Numbered from the stretch's first letter, positions 23,392 through 33,426 are shown. The stretch: DNA of 44,908 nt from Mesorhizobium sp. (GCF_017306585.1 NZ_JAFKIC010000135.1:1-44908), one strand, 5' to 3'. The notes: a model not told the origin generated them from the letters alone. A program made the numbers and translations.

Positions 23392-24456
23392 CTAAATGCC
23401 GAATCCCACCGCCGCATCCTCGTCGGCCTCGGCGCCGGCCTGCGGCACGCTGATCGACGCCAGCGGCGCCACCAGGCGCCAGTTGAGACGGCCGGGCGAC
23501 CGTTCCAGCGTCGCCGACCCGCCGAGCGACTGGGGCGCCACGCGCTGCAGCACGACGGTGCCAAACCCTTTTCGCGCGGTTTCGTCGCGCCGGTCTTCCG
23601 GATAGGGAGCGGATTTTTCCTCCCACGTCAGCTGGAACTCACGCCCGCCGGACGCGTCGGCGCCGATCTTCCAGGTGATCTCGACCCGGCCGCCCTCGCC
23701 GCGCAGCGCGCCATATTTGGACGCGTTGGTGCCCAGTTCATGGAAAGCCATGCCCAGATTCTGCACCGCGTTCGACTGCAGCGTGAGCACCGGCCCCGAC
23801 AGCAGGATCTGCTCTTCACGGCCGAACGGCTTCAGATGCTCCTGGATCAGGTCGAACAGGCTCGCCCCCGCCCATTCCGAGGTGACCAGCAGATCATGCG
23901 AGCGCGACAGCGCCATGATGCGGGCACGGATCAGTTCCTCGAACTCGCGCGGATCGCTGGAGCGCTTGCTCGTCTCCCGGACCATCGACAGGATGACCGC
24001 AAACTGGTTCTTGACGCGATGGTTGACCTCGCGCATCAGCAGCCTGATGCGGCGCTCACTCTCCTTGGCCGCGGAAATGTCGCGGGCGATCTTGGAGGCG
24101 CCGACGATCTCGCCATTGGCGTTCTTGATCGGCGACACCGTCAGCGACACGGCAATCAGCGAGCCGTCCTTGCGCTGCCTTGTGGTCTCATAGCTCGCCA
24201 CCCGCTCGCCATTGCGGATCCGGCCGATGATCCCGACCTCCTCGCCCTTGAGGGGATCGGGGATGAGCATGAGGATCGACTGCCCCACGGCCTCCTCGGC
24301 GCTGTAGCCGAACATGCGCTCGGCCGCCAGGTTCCAGGTGCGGATGATGCTGTTCAGATCCTTGCTGATGATGGCGTCGAAGGAGGAATCCACGATTGCC
24401 GCGAGCCGCCCATCGGCGGACGCATCCAGTCTCTGCTCTTCCCCAGCCACCGTCAT
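23392..24456 (-). CDS. PAS-domain HWE-family sensor histidine kinase
   Basis: The start at ATG 24456 gives 354 residues. A single PAS domain covers about residues 15-125 (AAIVDSSFDAIISKDLNSII, WNLAAERMFGYSAEEAVGQS, and GASKIARDISAAKESE at its end). The HWE dimerisation helix holds the phosphoacceptor in LLMREVNHRVKNQFAVI. The ATP-binding part has the HWE-type N-box MAFHELGTNASKYGAL and LTWEEKSAP, where the family-defining Trp-x-Glu appears. No membrane segment is present, so it senses in the cytosol; no flavin-type LOV cysteine motif is evident. In Alphaproteobacteria such kinases often feed the PhyR general stress response, but no PhyR/NepR/EcfG is in the window. It is co-oriented with the RHH gene 70 bases upstream. 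Confidence 0.88.
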   Translation of the reverse strand: MTVAGEEQRLDASADGRLAAIVDSSFDAIISKDLNSIIRTWNLAAERMFGYSAEEAVGQSILMLIPDPLKGEEVGIIGRIRNGERVASYETTRQRKDGSLIAVSLTVSPIKNANGEIVGASKIARDISAAKESERRIRLLMREVNHRVKNQFAVILSMVRETSKRSSDPREFEELIRARIMALSRSHDLLVTSEWAGASLFDLIQEHLKPFGREEQILLSGPVLTLQSNAVQNLGMAFHELGTNASKYGALRGEGGRVEITWKIGADASGGREFQLTWEEKSAPYPEDRRDETARKGFGTVVLQRVAPQSLGGSATLERSPGRLNWRLVAPLASISVPQAGAEADEDAAVGFGI

Positions 24457-24526
24457 GCCGCCCGAACTAGAGTACGTCCGTCCCAAGGCAATCGCCCCGA
24501 CCGGCAATAAAACAGGACGGAAGCGT

Positions 24527-24793
24527 TCATTCCTCGTCGGACGTCTTGCCGGGCGATCGGTCCGGCGTCAGCATGCCGAAATCCTGCGACTTGATGCCCT
24601 GTTCGGCGGAGAGAAATCCTTCGGCCAGCAGGCCGCGCCGCAGCAACTCGCGAACGGCGGCGGAGCGGCTTGGCATGCGCTTGTCATAACGCCAGTTCTC
24701 GAGCGCCCTCAACTCGTCGGCCGAGAGCATGATCTGCAACCTTTCGGGACGTTCGAGCTCGGCCATCGAGCGATCTCCACGCTTGCGCGCCAT
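24527..24793 (-). CDS. Ribbon-helix-helix-type small DNA-binding protein
   Basis: The 88-residue protein has a core of the RHH form. A strand ERLQIMLS is followed by ADELRALENWRYDKR, then SRSAAVRELLRRGLLAEGF, here SRSAAVRELLRRGL. This is the usual arrangement in small dimeric repressors. The start is the ATG at 24793. An inverted repeat at 24796-24814 lies immediately upstream, a natural autoregulatory site. It precedes the HWE kinase gene by 70 bases on the same strand, so the two are probably an operon. Its C-terminal tail is acidic and flexible. Confidence 0.72.
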   Translation of the reverse strand: MARKRGDRSMAELERPERLQIMLSADELRALENWRYDKRMPSRSAAVRELLRRGLLAEGFLSAEQGIKSQDFGMLTPDRSPGKTSDEE

Positions 24794-24795
24794 CA

Positions 24796-24814
24796 AATTA
24801 GTATTTGTCTAATT
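24796..24814. promoter_or_regulatory. Inverted repeat at the RHH-kinase operon start
   Basis: AATTAG and CTAATT are perfect 6-bp arms around TATTTGT. The site ends two bases from the RHH start codon, in a locally A+T-rich stretch that continues to 24840. It is a candidate operator for the RHH protein itself. Confidence 0.45.
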
Positions 24815-25026
24815 ACTCATAGAGTTAGGAAGAGACCGACAACACGTCAAGGCCTGTTTGTGGGCAAAGGGGGCATCAGGCACACAAGGCGGAGGAAACA
24901 CTGTGTGCGCATGAGCATAACTCTACTAACTTATTGATTTTATTTTAGTTTTTTGAGAAAAACCTTGCCATGCGAGGATTTGTGGCGCATGGTGGGGGAA
25001 AAAAAAATAACCTCCGGGAGGTCGCT

Positions 25027-25335
25027 ATGAGACCTGACTGCTCCAACAAGCTGCGCAACGACGTCGCGGCGCTGACGCTGAAATCCTTTCAGATCAATGG
25101 CATCGTCAAGATCAGCACGGTTGCCGAAGAGGTGCGGCTCGCAAATATCGAGGAAAATGTCGCGCTGGAAGACATCGAATCCCTGGTCATGCAGGCAGCC
25201 CAGCTTGTCGGCGCGGCCATCGAGTTCGATGGCCTTTCCTTGCCGGTCGATGGCCCGGCTTTGCTCGACAATGTCCTGGTAGAGGATACCGCGATCGCCC
25301 TGCCCGACCTTCCGCGGCCTGCCCCGCTCCAGTAG
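25027..25335 (+). CDS. Protein of unknown function
   Basis: The ATG at 25027 follows GGGAGGT and gives 102 residues. The product is largely helical, with NDVAALTLKSFQINGIVKI, VAEEVRLANIEENVALEDIE (seen as AEEVRLANIEENV), and a Leu/Asp-rich end. No signal or membrane segment is seen. No family was recognised. The ribosome-binding site is half of a palindrome, ACCTCC-GGGAGGT (25010-25022), preceded by a run of eight A; this may influence initiation. Confidence 0.6.
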   Translation: MRPDCSNKLRNDVAALTLKSFQINGIVKISTVAEEVRLANIEENVALEDIESLVMQAAQLVGAAIEFDGLSLPVDGPALLDNVLVEDTAIALPDLPRPAPLQ

Positions 25336-25571
25336 GGCAAAGCCCAGCCCGGTAAGGAAGCCATGGTCGCGACCCGGGACACGCGCGCATTGTCATCGTG
25401 GCTTTGCTGAGCGCGACAGCGAAGCGACGATTGCCTTACTTCTTGTACCGCCGATCTCACTTCGCCAGGCGGCTCCATCGGTTAAACGCCTTGCCCGCGG
25501 GTGCGCCGTTTGCAGCGCGGAACGAGTCCGATCCTGGGAAGTTACGGATCGTTTTTGAAAGGGAGGATGCC

Positions 25572-25757
25572 GTGAAAAACCTGCGCAGTCTACTTGCAGA
25601 AATGTCCGCCAGCTGGCTCCGGCGCCGCAAGGCGCAAGCTCCGGCCGCAATACCGACGATCAAGACAGCCCCCGTTCTCTCCCACCGCACGGCAAGACAA
25701 AGGCCGCCACATAAACCAAAGCCGGTATCGGCTCGCGACGTCGCTTCGAACATGTGA
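25572..25757 (+). CDS. Possible small basic protein
   Basis: A GTG start with GGGAGGA seven bases upstream gives 61 residues with many Arg, Lys, Pro and Ala. An amphipathic N-terminal helix (KNLRSLLAEMSASWLRRRK) is the only structured part. It could be a real microprotein or chance. No relation to neighbours is evident. Confidence 0.35.
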   Translation: MKNLRSLLAEMSASWLRRRKAQAPAAIPTIKTAPVLSHRTARQRPPHKPKPVSARDVASNM

Positions 25758-25830
25758 GCGCGGGCTGCTGACATTGCGACGCAAGGACAGTGCCGGGCGG
25801 CTGTGGGAATCGCGAGCGCGCCTTATATAG

Positions 25831-26865
<1,035 letters not shown>

Positions 26866-27110
26866 GGGTTTGGGGTGGGGTGTTCGATCCAGTTGGGCAA
26901 GTAGTACCGGGTAACAATGGGGCCGAAAAATGGACTGGTCCTACTTGAGGACTGGTCAACGTTCGAAGAGCGATTTCGAGGACCAAGGTGAAGGCGAAAG
27001 TAGAAAGGAGTGTTTGCCGTCTGGAAGAAAAAGCAGACAGGACTAACGTAGCAGTTTGAGCTTGGAGGCGGATTCCTATAGAGGCTTTTTCCAAATAAGG
27101 TCGACGAGCG

Positions 27111-28529
27111 ATGGCGATCAAAAAGCGCATCAAAAATCTGAGCAAGCTCACGCGTGAACTTCTTGCCGAAGGCGAAAGCGTGCGGTCGGATTTCAAGCGT
27201 CTACCCGACGGAATTAGTGCAGATGACCTCGTTGCCTTTGCCAACTCGGAGGCCGGTGGACAAATACTAGCAGGCGTTGATGAGCAGGTTGTCGACAAGG
27301 CCCAAATCGGCGTCGTGCGTGGTTGCGATGTCAGCGATGCCACCGTCCTTCAAGTATTGAACAAAGCAGTCAGTTGCATCCCGCCGGTCTCGATTGATGT
27401 CTATATCGAAAACCTAGATGACAAGCCCATTCTCAGGGTGGAGGTTCCACCGAGCCAGACCAAACCGCATTGTACGCCAAAGGGCGTGTACTGCCGCCGA
27501 GACGGTTCCCGAAACCGCCCTTTACATCCGAGCGAGTTGCTTCGGCTTTTCCTGGACAGCGAAGCAAGCGCGTTTGCGGCGCGGTTCGAGGTGGCAGCGG
27601 AGCGCATCACGGACGAACTGAGCAGTCTTGAGTCGTCGCTCGACAGCAGTATCAGGAGTATGTCCGATCAGCTTGGCTGGGCCGACTCTCAGCTAGGTGA
27701 CACGGAAAGCACCTTGGCTCGCATTCAAGGTCTGGTCGGAAAGCTGACCATAGACACTGACAATGCGAACTCTCGCCTGCGCGCACTTTTTCGACAGGAC
27801 AAGCGGGAGGACCCGGTCCGAAAAAGGACCCGCTTGCAATACGTCAACGGGCGCATCAAAGAGATCAGGGACGACGAAGGTCTTTTTGCGCACGTCGTCG
27901 CCGGGGGGCAACTTACGTACAAGGGAGAACACCCCGAAGATAGTGACATCACAGACGAGGATGCCAAGCAGCTCCTACAAATTGCGGTTAGACATGTGCA
28001 TGACACCGAACGAGACAAGAAGTACCAAATTGTCGTCAAGGCCTCCGAGGCTTGCAGCGATGACGAACTTGATCAGTTCGCAGCAAAAGTCGCCGATGGC
28101 GGTGAGGTGGCCGATGGAATTCGTGATCGTGCCAAACGCGCCTTCCGGCTCGGATTCGTAATCTATGACAATGCCTTTGTAGGGACAGCGGCATTAAAGA
28201 AACCAGCAGCGAGCTATCGAGCCAAGGTCTTCAAGAAGGCCAGCAGCCAGCTAGACCCTGCAGCCTATCCTTATGAGCTCGGCTGGATATTTCTCGATGT
28301 CACCCATCGCAAGAAAGGTCAGATGACCCGGCTTATCAATGATCTTCTACCCGCCGCCAAAGACTCCGCCTTGTTTGCCACGACGCGAACCTCCAACGAC
28401 ATCATGCGCGAAATGCTTACTCAGCTGAAATTTTCCGAGCATGGCACCGAATACAGGTCCGAGCAGAATCCCGAAGACACGGTGAGATTGTTTGTTCGCA
28501 ACACACCTCAAACACAGAAAAGCGAATAG
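27111..28529 (+). CDS. AlbA_2 (Schlafen-type) protein with coiled-coil and GNAT-like C-terminus
   Basis: The 472-residue protein opens with an AlbA_2 domain (about 10-150): a GESVRSDFKR motif, DDLVAFANSEAGGQILAGVD (the usual FANT.GG pattern), then KPHCTPKGVYCRRDGS. About 155-235 is a helical or coiled-coil linker (ELSSLESSLDSSIRSMSDQL). The last 160 residues look like a GNAT fold: RLGFVIYDNAFVGTAAL, then ELGWIFLDVTHRKKGQMTRL where the acetyl-CoA loop would lie, FATTRTSNDIMREML, and YRSEQ…RLFVR. Base composition is less G+C-rich than neighbours, suggesting transfer. AlbA_2 domains occur in regulators and in some antiphage proteins; this domain pairing is not one I know. Confidence 0.65.
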   Translation: MAIKKRIKNLSKLTRELLAEGESVRSDFKRLPDGISADDLVAFANSEAGGQILAGVDEQVVDKAQIGVVRGCDVSDATVLQVLNKAVSCIPPVSIDVYIENLDDKPILRVEVPPSQTKPHCTPKGVYCRRDGSRNRPLHPSELLRLFLDSEASAFAARFEVAAERITDELSSLESSLDSSIRSMSDQLGWADSQLGDTESTLARIQGLVGKLTIDTDNANSRLRALFRQDKREDPVRKRTRLQYVNGRIKEIRDDEGLFAHVVAGGQLTYKGEHPEDSDITDEDAKQLLQIAVRHVHDTERDKKYQIVVKASEACSDDELDQFAAKVADGGEVADGIRDRAKRAFRLGFVIYDNAFVGTAALKKPAASYRAKVFKKASSQLDPAAYPYELGWIFLDVTHRKKGQMTRLINDLLPAAKDSALFATTRTSNDIMREMLTQLKFSEHGTEYRSEQNPEDTVRLFVRNTPQTQKSE

Positions 28530-28619
28530 ACAGCCTGACCGTCTGAATGGCTGCTTCTACGAAATCGAAGGTGCCGCTTAAACGGCCGAAACGAGACGCA
28601 AAGCGGTCATCGGAATGCC

Positions 28620-28850
28620 CTACTCCGAAAACGCGACACTCACCCCGCGCTGGCGAAAATACGCCTGCATCAGCTTGCGGCCCTGGCGGTTGCCCTGCGC
28701 CAGCTTGGCCGGGTCGAACACCGCCTGCTTGATCCCCTCCCGCGTCAGCGCTGCCTTCAGCGCCGCTATATGCGCGTCGAGGTCGGCATTGTCGGCGCGC
28801 AGCGATGCATAGATGTTGTCGGTCGCCTCGGCCACGGTCGGTTCGCTCAC
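28620..28850 (-). CDS. Small protein of unknown function
   Basis: A GTG start at 28850 gives 76 residues beginning (M)SEPTVAEATDNIYASL. It is helical (DAHIAALKAALTREG) with a basic second half (KLAQGNRQGRKLMQAYFRQRG). There is no signal or membrane part. Close relatives are frequent in rhizobia by recollection, without a known role. It is oriented towards the AlbA_2 gene and divergent from the LysE gene. Confidence 0.6.
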   Translation of the reverse strand: MSEPTVAEATDNIYASLRADNADLDAHIAALKAALTREGIKQAVFDPAKLAQGNRQGRKLMQAYFRQRGVSVAFSE

Positions 28851-28969
28851 TTTTATCGTCCTCAAATTGATCGTGCGGCGGCTTAGCACAAATTCGTGGC
28901 GACGCAATCATCGGACAGCACGCACAAAATCGACTATAGGGAAGCCAATCCAGACGAAAGCCGCCCGCC

Positions 28970-29620
28970 GTGCCGACACTTGCTACCCTGCTGACGTTCC
29001 TTGCGGCTCTGCTCGTGCTGGAAATCACTCCCGGCCCCGACATGATGCTGGTGATTGCGCGCGGCATTGGTCAGGGCCGACGCATAGCGTTCCTGACTGT
29101 TGTCGGCATGGTCTTTCTTGCCGGCCTCGTTCAGGTCGGCTTGCTGGTGCTGGGCGTCACGTCGCTGCTTCAAGCGTACCCTTCCGGCTTGGTCGCGCTG
29201 CAATGGGCCGGCGCGCTTTACATGCTGTATCTCGGCGCTCGGATGATTTGGGCCAGCTTCGGCAGTCACAAGAGCAAGCGCCTGTCGATAACGCGCATTT
29301 CCGACCGGAAAGCCTTGCGCGACGGCGCGATCAACAGCCTGACCAATCCGAAGTCGCTGTTGTTTATGTTCGCCTTCCTGCCCCAATTCGTTGACCCCAG
29401 CGTTGGCCCCGTCTGGTTGCAGCTTCTTGTTCTGGGATCGATCCAGAAGCTTGCCGGCATCGTGTCCCTTGGGTCTGTCGCAATGGCATCCGGCACGGTC
29501 GGACAGTGGTTGACCCGATGGCCGAGCCTGCTTGCATGGCAGGAACGGTTTACGGGGCTGATCATGGTCGGCCTTGGCATTCGCTTACTGGTTTCGGGCG
29601 GATCAGTTCATCGCCACTAG
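28970..29620 (+). CDS. LysE/RhtB family amino-acid exporter
   Basis: The 216-residue inner-membrane protein has six hydrophobic helices. The LysE signatures are LEITPGPDMMLVIARGIGQG near the N-terminus, seen as ITPGPDMMLVIARG, and LTNPKSLLFMFAFLPQFV in the middle. The start is GTG at 28970. The substrate is probably an amino acid or analogue and cannot be set from sequence. No LysG-type regulator is adjacent. It converges with the flavoprotein gene. Confidence 0.9.
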   Translation: MPTLATLLTFLAALLVLEITPGPDMMLVIARGIGQGRRIAFLTVVGMVFLAGLVQVGLLVLGVTSLLQAYPSGLVALQWAGALYMLYLGARMIWASFGSHKSKRLSITRISDRKALRDGAINSLTNPKSLLFMFAFLPQFVDPSVGPVWLQLLVLGSIQKLAGIVSLGSVAMASGTVGQWLTRWPSLLAWQERFTGLIMVGLGIRLLVSGGSVHRH

Positions 29621-29651
29621 ACCCGGCCATCGCGAGGTAACCCGCCTTGCT

Positions 29652-29673
29652 GTCCGGCACCGCCTTGCCGGAC
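29652..29673. terminator. Hairpin between convergent genes, possible terminator
   Basis: GTCCGGCA and TGCCGGAC form a perfect 8-bp stem with a 6-nt loop. It lies between the convergent lysE-type and flavoprotein genes, 32 bases after one stop and 29 after the other. There is no T-run. Confidence 0.45.
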
Positions 29674-29701
29674 GGTTCGTCATCCGGCCGGAAACCCTGC
29701 C

Positions 29702-31087
29702 TCAGGCGGCGCGGATATGCTCTTGCCCGGACGGGGTCATCATACGCTGGATTTCCGCCTCTAAGGGCAGCGTCCCGGGCATCCTGCCGACATAGTCGGC
29801 GACGTCGGCCATGCGCCGCAGCGTGCGCCAGTAGACGTCTTCCATCAGGCTGTGGGCGAATTCGCCGTTGCGGCCGATGCTGTAGAGGCCGTCAATGCCG
29901 GTGGAAGTGGCGAAGCGCTGGCGCTGCTCCTCGTATTTCAGGAGGTAGACCGGATAGGAGATCGGCGTGCGGATGACGCCGCCGGCGCTGATGAAGCGGC
30001 GGCGCAGCTGCGGGTAAAGCGCGCAGATGCCGTCGAGGCAGGCTTCGGCGAGCTTGTCGTCCGGCATCGCCCAGTTGGCGTCACCGACCTCGCAGCCGAT
30101 GTCGAAAGTGATCAGCGTCTTGCCCTGCGGCGCCAGCCACGGCATCGAGATCGGCGTCTCGGTCAGCCTGAAGAAGGGCAGCGAGCGGTCCGGCACCCAA
30201 AGCATCGTGTCGGGCAGCAGGCCACGGCCGGTGAAGCGCAGATTGACGAAGATCATCGGCCGGTAGCGAAAGGCCGCCATCGGCTCCAGCGCGGCGCTGC
30301 CGCTGACCAGCCGGGGCAGCACATGGACCGGCGCCGTGCTGACCACGGCGGAAACCTCGGTCACCTCGCCATTGACCCGGACCGCCCTGACCTGTTCGCC
30401 CTCGACCAGGATTTTTTCGACCGGCGACTCCAGCCGGATCAGGTGCCGGACCTCGCTGGCCATGGGTTCGAGCAGCTTCGACATGCCGCCTTCGGGATAG
30501 ACGTGATAGACGTCGGCGCTTTCGGGCATTTCGTGCGAATAGCCGTTGCAGACCGCGCGCCTGGTGACGATGGCCGCCGCGTTGAGATAGAGCGACTTCA
30601 GGATGCGCGGCCCGAATTTCTGGCCGATCGCCGGCGACAATTCGTCGGCCGCCGCCCCCGACCAGGCTTCCGCCAGCGGGATGGCGACCTCCTCGGCCAG
30701 CGTCTCGCCATATTTCTTGCGAAACCAGTCGGCGGCGGAAAAGACCGGCCGTTCGCGATAACGCTCGGCGATCGCCGGCGCCGCGAAGCGCGGCGACAGC
30801 ATCAGCCCGAACGGATAGGAGTAGGATTTGCCGCGCAGATGCACCGCCTCGCCATAATGCTTGACAGTGCGGCAGACGCCGCCGGCGCCGAGTTCGTCGG
30901 CCAGCCGGTTGGAGACGAAATGGGCGCCGAAATCATAGGAAAAGCCATCGGCGTCCTTGAAGGACGAGGCCATGCCGCCGATCGACTTGCCGGCCTCGAA
31001 GACGATCACGGGCAGGCCGCGTCTGTTGAGGTCCAGCGCGGCGGTCAGGCCGGCAATGCCGGCGCCAAGCACTGCAATCGGTTTCAT
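29702..31087 (-). CDS. Protoporphyrinogen oxidase/amine oxidase-like flavoprotein
   Basis: The ATG at 31087 (GGGGGGATG upstream) gives 461 residues. The N-terminal FAD motif is IAVLGAGIAGLTAALDL, with the acidic end VIVFEAGKSIGGMASSF, then GFSYDFGAHFVS. It shares this with HemY/HemG-like oxidases, UDP-galactopyranose mutase and carotenoid-type oxidases. A C-terminal FAD loop is GLYSIGRNGEFAHSLMEDVYW, seen as GLYSIGRNGEFAHS. In rhizobia such proteins often lie with glycosyltransferases; none is here. The substrate is unknown, so the call is family-level. Confidence 0.78.
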   Translation of the reverse strand: MKPIAVLGAGIAGLTAALDLNRRGLPVIVFEAGKSIGGMASSFKDADGFSYDFGAHFVSNRLADELGAGGVCRTVKHYGEAVHLRGKSYSYPFGLMLSPRFAAPAIAERYRERPVFSAADWFRKKYGETLAEEVAIPLAEAWSGAAADELSPAIGQKFGPRILKSLYLNAAAIVTRRAVCNGYSHEMPESADVYHVYPEGGMSKLLEPMASEVRHLIRLESPVEKILVEGEQVRAVRVNGEVTEVSAVVSTAPVHVLPRLVSGSAALEPMAAFRYRPMIFVNLRFTGRGLLPDTMLWVPDRSLPFFRLTETPISMPWLAPQGKTLITFDIGCEVGDANWAMPDDKLAEACLDGICALYPQLRRRFISAGGVIRTPISYPVYLLKYEEQRQRFATSTGIDGLYSIGRNGEFAHSLMEDVYWRTLRRMADVADYVGRMPGTLPLEAEIQRMMTPSGQEHIRAA

Positions 31088-31254
31088 CGTGAGCATCCCC
31101 CCGGGCAGATGAACTGCGCCGAGGACTAGGCGGCAAGATTTACGGCCGCTGAAACCGATTTGCTAAAATCCGAGCTTTTGCCGGCAAACAGAGCCGGCCG
31201 GCCGCTCACATTGTCGTGAAGCGAGGGCGGATCGGCCATGCAGGGCAGCGCCGG

Positions 31255-32286
31255 TCAGGCCGAGCTGCGCAGCATCAGCTCCGCGTTGAGCAGGATCCGC
31301 CCGCTTCCCGGAGCCGCCGCCGGGGCGTTGTCGTCGAGCCTCTCCAAGAGAAGTTCGATGGCGAGGCGGCCGATCTCGTTGTAATTCTGCGCCACCGTGG
31401 TGATCGGCGGACAGGCATAGCGCGACAAGGGATGGTCGTCATGCCCGGCGACACGGAGGTCGCAGTCCGCCCCGTGGCCGACCTTCAGGCCCAGCTGATA
31501 GGCCGCGCCCAGCACGCCGAAAGCGACACGGTCGTTGGCGCAAAGCACGGTCCTGGTCGGGAAGCCCTCCCCCTTCAGGATACGAAGCGCTTCGTCATAG
31601 CCGAACTTCTCGAAGTCCCATGACCTGACATCGGTGACGGGCACGATTTCAGGCGTCATCCTGAACTGCCGCATCGCTTCGACATAGGCCTCCTGCCGGG
31701 CCGAGGCATTGTTGTTGACCAGCGGCATGGCGAAATAGCAGGGCGGCCCGCCGGACCTGCAGAGATAGTCGACGATCAGCCTGAAACTCTGCCTGTTGTC
31801 GGTGCCGACGAAGGAGGAGGTCTCGTCGAGCGGTGAATCGACATAGATCAGCGGAATGCTCGACCCCAGCTCCGCCAGGATGCGGTGATGCGACTGCACG
31901 CCGAGCGGCGCGATGATGGCGCCGGCTATGTTCATCGACCGGAAGGTCTGGATCGCCTGGTCTTCCATTTCGGCGCGCCCGTCCGAGGACAGCACGAACG
32001 CCAGGAAGCCGGCCTCGTTGGCGATCAGTTCGATGCGGCGCGTCAGCGCCATGTAGAACGGATCGGCCGAATTCGGGATGATGACGCCCAGTATGTTGCT
32101 GCGGCGGCGGTTGAGATTGACGGCGAACATCGACGGCCGGAAGTCGGACTTCTTCAGCGCCGCCTCGATGGCGCTGCGTGTGTTTCTCCTCACCGAGCCG
32201 GGATCGTTGAAATATTTGGAAACCGTCGTGCGGGACAAGCCGACAAAGGCGGAGAAATCCTCCATCGTCTTGATCGTCTTTGCCAT
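31255..32286 (-). CDS. LacI-family repressor of the polyol locus
   Basis: The 343-residue protein has an N-terminal helix-turn-helix and hinge: FSAFVGLSRTTVSKYFNDPG, then NTRSAIEAALKKSDFRPS, i.e. a variant of the LacI pattern with FRPSMFAVNLNRR as hinge. The sugar-binding core follows (ILGVIIPNSADPFY, CANDRVAFGVLGA, DLRVAGHDDHPLSRY). It is the last gene of the minus-strand polyol unit, 98 bases after the dehydrogenase gene. The ligand is likely a hexitol or ketohexose phosphate (context). Candidate operators lie in the divergent intergenic region at 35680-35981. Confidence 0.9.
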   Translation of the reverse strand: MAKTIKTMEDFSAFVGLSRTTVSKYFNDPGSVRRNTRSAIEAALKKSDFRPSMFAVNLNRRRSNILGVIIPNSADPFYMALTRRIELIANEAGFLAFVLSSDGRAEMEDQAIQTFRSMNIAGAIIAPLGVQSHHRILAELGSSIPLIYVDSPLDETSSFVGTDNRQSFRLIVDYLCRSGGPPCYFAMPLVNNNASARQEAYVEAMRQFRMTPEIVPVTDVRSWDFEKFGYDEALRILKGEGFPTRTVLCANDRVAFGVLGAAYQLGLKVGHGADCDLRVAGHDDHPLSRYACPPITTVAQNYNEIGRLAIELLLERLDDNAPAAAPGSGRILLNAELMLRSSA

Positions 32287-32383
32287 TCATGGGCCCCCTG
32301 ATTTACCCGCCCCCGTCCCTGTCTACTTGAGTCACCTTTTGCCGGGAAGAAGCAGGCCCGCTTCTTTGGCGCATCGTTCGAAA

Positions 32384-33391
32384 TCACGCCTCGGCGGTAA
32401 ACTGCACTTTCATCGTCGCCGGATCGCCGCTGCTCTTGGCGAAGAACGGCAACAGCTCCGCAAGCGGCAGCCGGTGGCTGACCAGTCGCACCATCGTGCC
32501 GTCGTCGCGGCTCAGAATATCGAGCGCCTGCGGGATGTTGCGGTTCAGCGAATGCGACCCGGCCAGCCGGATCTGCCGGCGGAAGATCTCGAACGGGGCG
32601 ACCGAAATCCTGGCCTCGGGCGCGCAGACTCCGAACACCAGCACTGTCCCGCCATCGGCGGCAAAGCCGATCATGCCTTCCACCACCTTGGCGACGCCGG
32701 TGGCGTCGGCGACGAAGTCGAAGCCCCTCGCCCGCGCCGACAGCGCCTGCGAGCCGGAAACGAGCGGCTCCAGCCCGAGCGCCTCGGCGAAGGCCAGGCG
32801 CTGCTCGCTGATGTCGGCGACCGCGACCTTGCCCACGCCCTTGGCCTTCAGCGACAGCGCCAGGAGCAGGCCGATCGGCCCGGCGCCGAACACCAGCGCC
32901 GACTGGGGCCTGCTCGCCTCGACCCCAGCGGCGCCGAGGCCGTTCAGCACGCAGGCGAGCGGCTCGGCAAGTGCGGCGGTGGCGAAATCGAGATCGCCGA
33001 TGGCATGGAGGTGACCGGCCTTGACCAGGCTGTATTCGGCGAAGCCGCCATTTTCCGTAACGCCATAGGCCTTCAGCGTGGCGCAGAGATTGGTGAGGCC
33101 CTTGCGGCAGGCCGCGCAATGGCCGCAGGGAATGTTGGGATCGACCGCGACTCGGTCGCCGGGCTTCACCGTGGTCACGTCGTCGGCGACCGCCTCGACC
33201 GTGCCGGCATATTCATGGCCGGGAACCAGTGGAAAGGCGCCCACGCCGTAGCGGCCGTGCAGGACCTCGATGTCGGTATGGCAAAGGCCGGCCGCGCGAA
33301 CCCGCACCAAAGCATGTCCGGGCCTGATCCCCGGCAGGTCGAGATCGGCCATGCCCGCGACGCCGGCGGCGGCAAATCGGACTGCTTTCAT
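32384..33391 (-). CDS. Zinc-dependent polyol dehydrogenase, D-altritol 5-dehydrogenase-like
   Basis: The ATG at 33391 is favoured over 33397 because GGGAG is six bases before it; the product has 335 residues. The medium-chain zinc dehydrogenase signatures are catalytic-zinc CHTDIE and GHEYAGTVE, the structural zinc loop PCGHCAACRKGLTNLC with four cysteines, and the Rossmann motif VFGAGPIGLLLAL. It oxidises a secondary alcohol of a polyol to a ketose with NAD(P). The presence of a tagatose-type kinase and GatZ-type protein makes D-altritol to D-tagatose a good candidate reaction, by analogy with the Agrobacterium pathway. Sorbitol or arabinitol remain possible. Confidence 0.8.
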   Translation of the reverse strand: MKAVRFAAAGVAGMADLDLPGIRPGHALVRVRAAGLCHTDIEVLHGRYGVGAFPLVPGHEYAGTVEAVADDVTTVKPGDRVAVDPNIPCGHCAACRKGLTNLCATLKAYGVTENGGFAEYSLVKAGHLHAIGDLDFATAALAEPLACVLNGLGAAGVEASRPQSALVFGAGPIGLLLALSLKAKGVGKVAVADISEQRLAFAEALGLEPLVSGSQALSARARGFDFVADATGVAKVVEGMIGFAADGGTVLVFGVCAPEARISVAPFEIFRRQIRLAGSHSLNRNIPQALDILSRDDGTMVRLVSHRLPLAELLPFFAKSSGDPATMKVQFTAEA

Positions 33392-33426
33392 TTTCATCTC
33401 CCTTGATGACGCCGTCTTGCGGGACG

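Noticed and set aside
29852-31129. Long plus-strand open frame opposite the flavoprotein gene
   Set aside because: The flavoprotein on the other strand has clear FAD motifs throughout; the antisense frame is a product of high G+C.
32348-32367. AAGAAGC/GCTTCTT hairpin between the zinc dehydrogenase and LacI genes as a terminator
   Set aside because: No T-run on either strand, and the genes are likely one unit; left out as unsupported.
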